Positions 57,684 through 64,000 of a stretch of DNA of 64,000 nucleotides are shown here, piece by piece; the stretch's first letter is position 1, and every line of letters begins with the position of its first letter. Source of the DNA: Massilibacillus massiliensis (lineage in GTDB: Bacteria > Bacillota > Negativicutes > FLKF01); NCBI RefSeq assembly GCF_900086705.1, contig NZ_LT575483.1, positions 2,263,894-2,327,893 on the forward strand, given 5' to 3'. The notes beneath the pieces are model-generated. The model did not search any database, was not told the DNA's origin, and saw nothing but the letters and a program-made list of their open reading frames with translations. Made by a program: the position numbers and the translations under genes.

Positions 57684-58832
57684 GTGAGGAATATAGCTAC
57701 TTATGATTGGGAGTATTTAGATGCATACAGTTTTGATAATTTAATGACACGATGTCTCGCTAGAGTATCTAATGATATTGATAAAAGACAAGGGTCAATT
57801 ATCTATGATGCAATTGCACCAGCGACGGCCGAGCTTGCACAAGCATATGTTAATTTGCAACTATTTTATATTAATAATCATCTTTTGACTGCATCGGGAA
57901 ACAGCCTAGATTATCGTTGTGCTGATTTTGGTATCACTCGAATAGGATCTACTTATGCCGAACGTGTAGCAACGTGCTTAGATCAAGATGGAAATCCTTA
58001 CAACATATTAGTTGGTAGCCGATACAGTACAATAGCAACAGAAAACCCTCTTTTTTATAAATGTATTGCAAAATTAACCGACGGATCATTTGTTCTTCAA
58101 TGTGAAACAATCGGAACAATCGGCAATCAATATATCGGCGATTTGTTACCAGTCGAATATACGGCAAGGTTAGGCAGTATTAAAATAAGTACGATTTATA
58201 AACCTGCACGGGATACTGAAACAGATAATGAATTTCGCAATCGTACGCTGGAATGGCTACGGAATAAACCTTTCGGAGGAAACGTTGCACATTATAGACA
58301 ATGGTGCTCTGAATATGATGGTATTGGTCAAGTACAAGTTTATCCTACTTGGGCAGGCGGTGGAACGGTTAAATTGGTTATTGTAGATCCACTTAATCAA
58401 TTGTGTTCACTGGAATTTATAGAACAAGTTAAAGAATATTTTGATCCAGAACCTTACGGAAACGGATTAGGACAAGCGCCGATCGGTCACACCGTAACAG
58501 TTGAAACAGCAACAGAAAAACAGATTGATGTTGAATTTACATCTACATTATCTGAAGGGGTTACGCCCGAAAGTATAAAACCTGCTGTAACGGCAGCACT
58601 GGAAAGTTATATTGATGAATTACGTGCAATATGGGGAACTTCAGATAGTTTAAATCAATACAACTTAGCTGTATATAGAGCAAAGATAATCAATGCACTC
58701 TTTAATGTTACTGGAATTTTGAATGTGACAGATGTAAAAATAAATAACATCGAATCTGACTTAGTATTAACCGAAGATAAAAACCTACAAGAAATGCCGA
58801 TTCTTGGGACGGTGACAATTCATGCAGCTTAA
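57684..58832 (+). CDS. baseplate J-like protein (XkdT)
   Basis: 382 residues from GTG 57684. Family start LMTRCLARVSNDIDKRQGSI near 20-39, with YDAIAPATAELAQAYVNLQL following, and later DTETDNEFRNRTLEWLRNKP. GTG lies inside the AAAGGAG site. The best-spaced codon is ATA at 57693, so the exact start is uncertain; the first ATG (57744) would cut into conserved sequence. Confidence 0.88.
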   Translation: MRNIATYDWEYLDAYSFDNLMTRCLARVSNDIDKRQGSIIYDAIAPATAELAQAYVNLQLFYINNHLLTASGNSLDYRCADFGITRIGSTYAERVATCLDQDGNPYNILVGSRYSTIATENPLFYKCIAKLTDGSFVLQCETIGTIGNQYIGDLLPVEYTARLGSIKISTIYKPARDTETDNEFRNRTLEWLRNKPFGGNVAHYRQWCSEYDGIGQVQVYPTWAGGGTVKLVIVDPLNQLCSLEFIEQVKEYFDPEPYGNGLGQAPIGHTVTVETATEKQIDVEFTSTLSEGVTPESIKPAVTAALESYIDELRAIWGTSDSLNQYNLAVYRAKIINALFNVTGILNVTDVKINNIESDLVLTEDKNLQEMPILGTVTIHAA

Positions 58833-59769
58833 AAAATACTTACCGTATTACTATGATGGCGTTAAGGAAATGGATTCGTTAACCGATAGCGAACAGCCGG
58901 AATTCGATTCTTTAAATAGTGAATTACAGTTAGCTTTTTCAAGGCAATCGGTTGTTAATGCCGATGAGGTTGGCATTAAACTTTACGAAGATATATTGCA
59001 GATTCACGCAAATCCAGTAAATGAAACTTTAGATTTTAGAAAACAACGTGTTACGATGCGACTGAATGCATCTCCACCCTTCACGATTCAATATTTACGC
59101 AATTCACTAGATAAGATAATGGGCCATGAAAATTACGAAACTTGGTGCGATTACAATAATTTTGAGCTTTTTATTCAAGGTTTAACAACTAATAAAAACT
59201 GGTTTATCGAACTTGATTATTTGTTAGCTAAAATTAAACCTGCTAATTTACTATTCATTTATATTGCATATGATCCTAGTTTTATAAATGTGGGTCAAAA
59301 TATTTATGCAGGTCAAGGAAAATGGAATTACAAATTAGGCGAATGGAGACTAGGGGAGCTACCATTTTATAGTGATAAGGTAGCGATAGAATGGAATTAC
59401 AAATTAGGCGAATGGTCATTAGGTGAATTGCCCTTTGGCTATGATAGAGCGGAGTTGATTGCTACGGGTGGAATAAAAGAAAGTTTATTAAACGCTTCGG
59501 CCGAACATGCGAAAACATTAGTTGAATCAATAAAGATTAATGATATTTTAGTGATAAATAAAGCCGAGTTTACATTGTTTTATGCACTTGATAACATTGT
59601 TCACATCGAAGCTGTTTTGCCAACTACGGATATAACAGAAATAACAAACATTAAAATATGTGGGTTGGACAATGTTGTTTACAGTAATAAGGATATGTAT
59701 GTAAAAAAAGAAGAAGCATTGCGGATCGTAATTGAATGGAAGTATAGGAGTGATGAAAGTGCCGTTTAA
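58822..59769 (+). CDS. XkdU-like tail protein (DUF2313) with internal duplication
   Basis: 315 residues, overlapping the J gene by 11 bases. The first ~190 residues match DUF2313 (KKYLPYYYDGVKEMDSLTDS, then RVTMRLNASPPFTIQYLRNS). Two copies of WNYKLGEWxLGELPF at residues ~168-205 follow. The extra C-terminal ~110 residues look like a beta domain, possibly a fibre-attachment part. Confidence 0.82.
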   Translation: MQLKKYLPYYYDGVKEMDSLTDSEQPEFDSLNSELQLAFSRQSVVNADEVGIKLYEDILQIHANPVNETLDFRKQRVTMRLNASPPFTIQYLRNSLDKIMGHENYETWCDYNNFELFIQGLTTNKNWFIELDYLLAKIKPANLLFIYIAYDPSFINVGQNIYAGQGKWNYKLGEWRLGELPFYSDKVAIEWNYKLGEWSLGELPFGYDRAELIATGGIKESLLNASAEHAKTLVESIKINDILVINKAEFTLFYALDNIVHIEAVLPTTDITEITNIKICGLDNVVYSNKDMYVKKEEALRIVIEWKYRSDESAV

Positions 59770-60955
59770 AGAGATAACATATAATAGCGATCTATTAAAA
59801 AAAACATGGGTGTTAAAAGAAACAATAACACCTGCTACTCACAATGAATTAAGCCGTGTAGTTATGGATTTAGTTAGCAACAACGATTTTATTCCTAGCT
59901 TAACAAATTTACGTAAGAACAGCACAGCATACGTAGTAGGAGATTGCAAGAATTCATCGACACTCCCGTCGTGGGCATACCTAGAATGTACGGTAGCAGG
60001 TACAACTGCAAGCGCGGAACCTGCATGGGGTACAGTAACGGCAGGATTAGAGAAGGTTGACGGGACCGTCACTTGGCGCATAAGAGATATAAAAAGTGCA
60101 AGCGGTGAACAAATCGGCAGCATTAAAGCATTCTTGGTCACGAAGGCACAGCCAGGCTGGCTCGCACTCGATACAGGTGCACTCGTAAGCCGCACCACAT
60201 ATGCAGAGTTGTGGGCATGGGTACAGGAAAACGCACCGTTAATTTCAGAAGCAGACTGGCAAACACAAGCAGCTTCGCAAACGTCAGTAGGCGAGTACTC
60301 CACAGGTGATGGAAGTACAACGTTTAGATTACCAAAGATGATTGATTATGTGCGTGGTGGAACGCAGGATGAGGTTGGTGAGTGGCAATCAGATGATTTA
60401 AAAAGTCATAAACATATTGTAAGCGATGGCCTACGTTGTCTCGGTGGAAATACGTCAGCTCCATATGGATCACAAGGGCAAAATAATAAATCGTCACAAG
60501 CTAATACAAGTGATTTCGGTGGGGAAGAAACACGTCCCAAAACGGTAAGATTCCTGTACTGCGTAAAAGCATTTGACGCAGAAACAAATCAAGGCTTAAT
60601 TGATATAACAGCGTTGGCGAATGATGTCACAAACAAAGTAAACATATCTGATTATATCAATGACTTTGTTCATAATTTCGATGAAAACGGGAATGGATAT
60701 CAAAAATTAAAAGGTGGATTAATATTACAAGTAGGGAGTGTAAGTATTGATTCAGGTACAAGCGGAACAGGGACAATAACCTTCCCTGTTGCATTCACTG
60801 AAAGATGTTTATTATTTATACCTGTAGATAATGTAGGAGCTGCATCAATAGCAGCTATTGGGTGGGATGTAGCACATTCAACCAATAGCTTAGCGAAATA
60901 TTGGTGGAATGGAACCAACTTAGGATATTTTAATTATTTAGCGATTGGATATTGA
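59759..60955 (+). CDS. tail fibre / tail-collar protein
   Basis: 398 residues from GTG 59759, eight bases after GGAG; ATG 59753 is an alternative. A collar-type domain near 120-280 (FLVTKAQPGWLALDTGALVS, then GDGSTTFRLPKMIDYVRGG, ETRPKTVRFLYCVKAF). The C-terminal tip (about 310-398) has a knob-like beta pattern ending WWNGTNLGYFNYLAIGY. Probable receptor-binding fibre. Confidence 0.85.
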   Translation: MPFKEITYNSDLLKKTWVLKETITPATHNELSRVVMDLVSNNDFIPSLTNLRKNSTAYVVGDCKNSSTLPSWAYLECTVAGTTASAEPAWGTVTAGLEKVDGTVTWRIRDIKSASGEQIGSIKAFLVTKAQPGWLALDTGALVSRTTYAELWAWVQENAPLISEADWQTQAASQTSVGEYSTGDGSTTFRLPKMIDYVRGGTQDEVGEWQSDDLKSHKHIVSDGLRCLGGNTSAPYGSQGQNNKSSQANTSDFGGEETRPKTVRFLYCVKAFDAETNQGLIDITALANDVTNKVNISDYINDFVHNFDENGNGYQKLKGGLILQVGSVSIDSGTSGTGTITFPVAFTERCLLFIPVDNVGAASIAAIGWDVAHSTNSLAKYWWNGTNLGYFNYLAIGY

Positions 60956-60967
60956 GGAGGCTAAACG

Positions 60968-61273
60968 ATGATAAAAGTAAACTACGATAGTGTAACAGGT
61001 CAAATTTTAGGGTTTTATCCTGAAACGATACAATATAAAAGTATTCCAGAACCGCATATTGAAATTAACGAAGCAACTTGGAAAGATTGTTTGAAAAATC
61101 AAGGGGAAAGAAAAGTTGATATAAAAACGTTGCAAATCATTGAATATACATCGGAACCTGAAACAACGATCAAAGAAAACGAAACTGTTGACGAAACAAC
61201 GCTGGCGGTCATGGAAGCTTTAGCAGCACAAGAAGAACGTATTGCAAAACTAGAAGGGAGTGTAAAAGCATGA
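60968..61273 (+). CDS. tail-fibre-associated hypothetical protein
   Basis: 101 residues, GAGGAGG upstream. Start MIKVNYDSVTGQILGFYPET and a closing coiled-coil (VMEALAAQEERIAKLEGSV) are typical of small proteins after fibre genes, perhaps fibre-assembly or tip proteins. Confidence 0.6.
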   Translation: MIKVNYDSVTGQILGFYPETIQYKSIPEPHIEINEATWKDCLKNQGERKVDIKTLQIIEYTSEPETTIKENETVDETTLAVMEALAAQEERIAKLEGSVKA

Positions 61274-61428
61274 CGATTTTTACATATATGATTACTGTAT
61301 ATGCGGTATTGGTTCGCGGTGGTAAATACGTGCTTACAGCAGAGGATAACAAAAATAACTTACAAGTAGTACCTGAACAGTATCAAACACTTGTAGCTGA
61401 AAAATTAGCTGCTGAAAAATCTGCTTAA
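61270..61428 (+). CDS. CD1375/XkdX-like small protein
   Basis: 52 residues, ATGA overlap. The pattern TYMITVYAVLVRGGKYVL then VPEQYQTLVAEKL matches the CD1375/XkdX-type small proteins that follow fibre genes in Firmicute myophages. Role unknown. Confidence 0.65.
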   Translation: MTIFTYMITVYAVLVRGGKYVLTAEDNKNNLQVVPEQYQTLVAEKLAAEKSA

Positions 61429-61437
61429 GATTTATGA

Positions 61438-61459
61438 AGACGTGAGAACGTCTATTTTT
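61438..61459 (+). terminator. terminator between tail and lysis genes
   Basis: AGACGT/ACGTCT perfect stem with GAGA loop, then ATTTTTT. Confidence 0.75.
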
Positions 61460-61524
61460 TATGTTTAAAAACAGTAATCAAAAGAATGTATATCAATAAG
61501 AAAATAATTTTAGGAGTGGTTATT

Positions 61525-62061
61525 TTGAATTTTAATGAACTATGGATATCAATATGTAAGGCATTTCACGGATTGCTTGATGCATGGGTGATCAAAGCAA
61601 TGATTGCATTTGTAGTGCCAATTGTGACAGGAATTCACGGCAGCGCCCTAACAGCGTTTGTCTCGTTAGTATTTATTGATTTGCTAACAAGATGGATCGC
61701 AATCTGTTACGAGCACTTATCAAAGAATGCACAGCCAAACGATTTATTTAGCTGCATAAAAGATATTCCTGCTGCGATTCGTGCAGGATATATCAACAGT
61801 GACGTTATGAAACACAGATTCGCAGGCAAAATCTTAGTGTATGTAATTTTAACAATTGTCGCAGTAAAGGCAGATGAATTAATCATCATTTCATCTGAAA
61901 GTCCTGTCTTACTAAAAGCTACATGGGTGTACTTAGCTATCACCGAAGCAATCAGTATACTTGAAAACCTTCGTGATGCAGGGATAGAACAGGCAAATGA
62001 TTTACTTAATTTCTTACGTGATAAAGCAAGTCTTACTTTAAATAAATTTAAAAATAGATAG
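61525..62061 (+). CDS. phage holin (toxin-secretion/holin 4 family)
   Basis: 178 residues from TTG 61525 after TAGGAGTGG. Hydrophobic spans: IKAMIAFVVPIVTGIHGSAL near 22-41, FVSLVFIDLLTRWIAICYEH near 46-65 and ILVYVILTIVAVKADELII near 104-122. The FIDLLTRW block is typical of holin 4. Makes the inner-membrane hole for the amidase. Confidence 0.8.
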   Translation: MNFNELWISICKAFHGLLDAWVIKAMIAFVVPIVTGIHGSALTAFVSLVFIDLLTRWIAICYEHLSKNAQPNDLFSCIKDIPAAIRAGYINSDVMKHRFAGKILVYVILTIVAVKADELIIISSESPVLLKATWVYLAITEAISILENLRDAGIEQANDLLNFLRDKASLTLNKFKNR

Positions 62062-62072
62062 GAGTGCTGAAA

Positions 62073-62588
62073 ATGAAAATTTGTATTAATGCAGGGCATT
62101 ACCCTGGTCTAGATAGCGGCGCAGTAGGAACCTTTTTGCAGGAGGCAGACGTAGTGAAAAATATAGGAGAAATCGTATGTAGGGACCTAGAAGCAGTTGG
62201 TTATGAAGTTTTATTCGTACAAGAAAATGAGCTTGCAGATATCACGAGTGCCAGCAATTCATTTGGTGCTGATCTATTTGTATCGATTCATTGTAATGCA
62301 GCAGCAAATTTATCAGCACAGGGGACAGAAACGTTTTGTTATAGACAAGACAGTGAAGGTGAATCCTTAGCTTCTTATATTCAAAATCAAATTGTAAATT
62401 CATTTGGTACTGTCGATCGTGGAGTTAAATATTCTCAAGGTTTATACGTATTAAAACATACGGAATGTCCAGCTGTGTTAGTTGAAACTGCATTTATCAG
62501 TAACTATAACGATGAACAATTGCTTGCAAATAGACAAGCTGATTTTGCGCATGCCATTGCAAGAGGCGTGACTGATTATTTTGCATAA
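62073..62588 (+). CDS. N-acetylmuramoyl-L-alanine amidase (endolysin)
   Basis: 171 residues from ATG 62073, eight bases after GGAG. Amidase_3 zinc site: H in INAGHYPGLDSGAVG near 10, E near 25 (FLQEADVVKNIGE), H in FVSIHCNAAANLSAQ near 75, and catalytic Glu in VLVETAFISN near 138. No cell-wall-binding domain, as is usual for phages of diderm hosts. Confidence 0.93.
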   Translation: MKICINAGHYPGLDSGAVGTFLQEADVVKNIGEIVCRDLEAVGYEVLFVQENELADITSASNSFGADLFVSIHCNAAANLSAQGTETFCYRQDSEGESLASYIQNQIVNSFGTVDRGVKYSQGLYVLKHTECPAVLVETAFISNYNDEQLLANRQADFAHAIARGVTDYFA

Positions 62589-62630
62589 AAAATCTAAGCA
62601 AATCAAAATTTTTTAACGGAGGCTAAATTT

Positions 62631-63017
62631 ATGGAGGTGTTAAAAATTGATAAAAAAATTATTGCTATTGGTATTTGCAGTATTCTTATTATTAGCTTCG
62701 GGATATGGTATCTGTTTGGCCCAAGAACCGATGTATCAGATGTCAGAAACGGAACTGACAGAATTGCAGGAGATCTTCAGTCAGCTAAAGAGCAACAACA
62801 ACGAGCTGCAGAATCAATTGGAACAATCGAAAGAGGACTTGAAAGTGGCGCAAAGTCAGTTGATCATATCGAAGACGGAGTTGACAATGCTAAAAAATCA
62901 GTTGATTCAGCTGCAGATCGAATCGACGAAAGCGAAAAGCTCACTGGATCAAGCAAACAACTCATTGAACGAGGCGAATCAATCCTTACAACAATTCGCC
63001 AAAGAGGAAAAAAGTAA
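62631..63017 (+). CDS. spanin-type lysis protein, frame 1
   Basis: 128 residues, ATG eight bases after GGAGG. One N-terminal signal-anchor (IIAIGICSILIISFGIWYLF) followed by a long polar helix (DRIAGDLQSAKEQQQRAAES onward), the shape of an inner-membrane spanin. It shares 371 bases with the next ORF in another frame. The call rests on layout and position after holin and amidase; no sequence family is certain. Confidence 0.6.
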   Translation: MEVLKIDKKIIAIGICSILIISFGIWYLFGPRTDVSDVRNGTDRIAGDLQSAKEQQQRAAESIGTIERGLESGAKSVDHIEDGVDNAKKSVDSAADRIDESEKLTGSSKQLIERGESILTTIRQRGKK

Positions 63018-63084
63018 AATTACAAAATTAACGTGGCAACGAAATTTATTTGCGATTGCTGCAATATATGGAATATTGAAATAA
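62647..63084 (+). CDS. spanin-type lysis protein, frame 2 (overlapping)
   Basis: 145 residues from TTG nine bases after a second GGAGG. Signal sequence (KKLLLLVFAVFLLLASGYGI), possible cleavage near CLA-QEP, then a heptad-rich coiled coil (SQLKSNNNELQNQLEQSKED) and a C-terminal hydrophobic end (NLFAIAAIYGIL). The coiled coil with conserved opening YQMSETELTELQEI resembles lysis-region proteins of Negativicutes phages as I recall them. Together with frame 1 it forms an embedded pair like Rz/Rz1. Confidence 0.65.
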   Translation: MIKKLLLLVFAVFLLLASGYGICLAQEPMYQMSETELTELQEIFSQLKSNNNELQNQLEQSKEDLKVAQSQLIISKTELTMLKNQLIQLQIESTKAKSSLDQANNSLNEANQSLQQFAKEEKSKITKLTWQRNLFAIAAIYGILK

Positions 63085-63126
63085 AAAAGCCCGGGCAGCG
63101 AGTTAATCGTTGTTCGGGCTTTTTGT
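63083..63126. terminator. bidirectional terminator after the lysis genes
   Basis: AAAAAAGCCCG/CGGGCTTTTT stem with inner GCAGCGA/TCGTTGT pairing. It separates the convergent lysis genes and the minus-strand regulator. Confidence 0.85.
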
Positions 63127-63321
63127 TTTATTCCAAGTAATTTCGTAACCTAGTGCATTTAATAGTTTGTTAACTTCTGAGTATCTGAGTGTACCGGATT
63201 TTAATTTTTGACTAAAATTTTGCTGACTCATTCCAATCAATTTAGCTGCCTGAGTCTCAGATATATTTCCCTCAATTAATAATAATTTCCGTATTTCGAG
63301 AGCCAACTCTTCACCTGTCAT
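63103..63321 (-). CDS. XRE-like DNA-binding protein
   Basis: 72 residues, GGAGGGG before the ATG. Helix-turn-helix near 20-55 (ISETQAAKLIGMSQQNFSQK, then YSEVNKLLNALGYEITW). Divergent from the small genes at 63459; the palindrome at 63381-63393 lies between them. Second regulatory module at the right end of the prophage. Confidence 0.7.
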   Translation of the reverse strand: MTGEELALEIRKLLLIEGNISETQAAKLIGMSQQNFSQKLKSGTLRYSEVNKLLNALGYEITWNKTKSPNND

Positions 63322-63380
63322 AATAACCCCTCCTGCTTAATTGTATATTACCATAATAAATTTATTTTTACAATAAAAAA

Positions 63381-63393
63381 TTGTTGACAACAA
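63381..63393. promoter_or_regulatory. operator candidate
   Basis: TTGTTG-A-CAACAA, a perfect palindrome covering the -35 of the rightward promoter (63384-63389). Likely target of the divergent regulator. Confidence 0.55.
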
Positions 63394-63412
63394 GATGTAA
63401 CAATGATAATAT
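63384..63412 (+). promoter_or_regulatory. consensus promoter of the right-end module
   Basis: TTGACA (63384-63389), 17 bases, TAATAT (63407-63412). Confidence 0.8.
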
Positions 63413-63458
63413 GTAGTTAACAAGTTAATACGGTTAAAAACAAACGGAGGCGGTAAAG

Positions 63459-63629
63459 ATGAATTTACAAGACTTGAAGTTAAAAATCAAAGAGGTTCAG
63501 ATAGCAAGGGATTATGCAATAGAGGTTGAAAAGGATATCGATAAGTTTGATTTATTATCTGAAGAAATAGATAAACTGAATAGTCGTATATACAAAGCAG
63601 AATTAAGAGAATATATAGCATCAATTTAA
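63459..63629 (+). CDS. 56-residue coiled-coil protein
   Basis: ATG at 63459 follows GGAGGCGG. Almost entirely helical (LKLKIKEVQIARDYAIEVEK). Short accessory phage protein of unknown function; first gene of the right-end transcript. Confidence 0.55.
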   Translation: MNLQDLKLKIKEVQIARDYAIEVEKDIDKFDLLSEEIDKLNSRIYKAELREYIASI

Positions 63630-63643
63630 TCAAATTGCGCAGA

Positions 63644-63700
63644 GTGACGGGGAGCAATCCCCGGTAATGCGGGAAGCCGGTCACAACCCCGGTAGCATAG
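63644..63700 (+). promoter_or_regulatory. compact structured 5' UTR
   Basis: GTGAC/GTCAC (63644-63648, 63680-63684) encloses GGGGA-GCAA-TCCCC (63649-63662), a stem with a GNRA tetraloop, and a second small arm. CCCCGGTA occurs twice (63659, 63687). It is much more GC-rich than the flanks and lies just before the ribosome site of the next gene. I do not recognise a known riboswitch class. Confidence 0.45.
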
Positions 63701-63719
63701 AAAAGGAGAAGTGATTAAT

Positions 63720-63932
63720 ATGACACAAAAAGGAATTTACATTCAAAGATTAGCAGCCCAAATGAGAAGTGAGGGAACAGATAACTGGTCATATAGTAAC
63801 ATGGCTGATTTATGTGATTTGGCGGGGATTTGGGATGAGTGGATAAACTCCACGAAGCAAAATGAGGGGCAGGTTACTTTGAAGGCCGCTCAGATATTAG
63901 GTGTTGAAATTCGACACTATATACCCGCTTGA
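63720..63932 (+). CDS. 70-residue hypothetical protein
   Basis: ATG 63720 after AAAAGGAGAAG. Contains WSYSNMADLCDLAGIWDEWI near 26-45 and ends in LGVEIRHYIPA. No motif recognised; possibly a small DNA-binding or regulatory protein. Followed by a terminator. Confidence 0.55.
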   Translation: MTQKGIYIQRLAAQMRSEGTDNWSYSNMADLCDLAGIWDEWINSTKQNEGQVTLKAAQILGVEIRHYIPA

Positions 63933-63944
63933 AAGTCTAAAATA

Positions 63945-63992
63945 AAAAATCCGGAATTGGTACAGTAAAATGTATCGATGCCGGATTTTTTT
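63945..63992 (+). terminator. terminator at the right end of the window
   Basis: AAAAATCCGG/CCGGATTTTT stem, with inner TACA/TGTA pairing and a long T-run. Confidence 0.85.
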
Positions 63993-64000
63993 TATTTTGT

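Larger units (their letters stand above)
19369..64000. mobile_element. element C: PBSX-like contractile-tailed prophage (right end outside window)
   Basis: Integrase beside the left att site, then lysogeny control, recombination/replication, methylation, packaging, head, contractile tail and lysis genes in normal phage order, with no interrupted structural gene seen. The gene order from portal to XkdX-like genes matches PBSX-type defective phages and related myoviruses, but terminase, integrase, replication and lysis genes are also present, so it may be a complete inducible phage. The right att site is not in the window. Confidence 0.9.

Overview
The window looks like the chromosome of a low-GC, diderm Firmicute, most probably of class Negativicutes. 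This is inferred from gene content and base composition, and from the overlapping spanin-type lysis genes of the prophage, which make sense only in a host with an outer membrane. No rRNA or species marker is present, so the assignment is provisional.

Bases 1-7600 are ordinary chromosome: the end of an HD-GYP protein, a CoA-acylating methylmalonate-semialdehyde dehydrogenase (mmsA), a Na+/H+ antiporter (nhaA), an RNA-repair/ribosome-rescue pair (rtcB family plus prfH), a membrane protein with an L7/L12-like tail, and one unknown gene. The rtcB-prfH pair has an elaborate leader: a consensus promoter, a 12-codon reading frame and three terminator hairpins in a row.

Bases 7604-64000 are a stack of mobile DNA at the 3' end of a minus-strand tRNA-Thr(CGU) gene. 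The same 45-bp tRNA 3' end occurs three times (7604, 9858, 19369), each with its own tRNA terminator on the left. The copies delimit element A (a decayed remnant with a Fic gene and a broken integrase), element B (about 9.5 kb) and element C (a prophage running off the right edge). The geometry predicts that the intact tRNA lies beyond base 64000.

Element B has a repressor, excisionase and integrase under an operator-bearing consensus promoter, a replication-type protein, a very large hairpin, a replication-relaxation-like protein, a small lipoprotein, a TrbL-type conjugation channel protein, a sigma factor, a putative fertility-inhibition protein and an unknown zinc-binding protein. It has no recognisable relaxase, coupling protein or T4SS ATPase, so it may exploit or interfere with the conjugation machinery of another element.

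Element C is a contractile-tailed, PBSX-like (Xkd-type) prophage. It runs from integrase and lysogeny control (19541-23185), through antirepressor and early genes, recombination and replication (YqaJ, RecT, replisome organiser, DnaC-like, SSB, resolvase-like nuclease), DNA modification (C5 and N6 methyltransferases, Lar-like), a cluster of small zinc-binding proteins, a late regulator, terminase/portal/head (42072-50354) and sheath/tube/tape/baseplate/fibre (50472-61428), to holin, amidase and overlapping spanins (61525-63084), ending with a small regulatory module.
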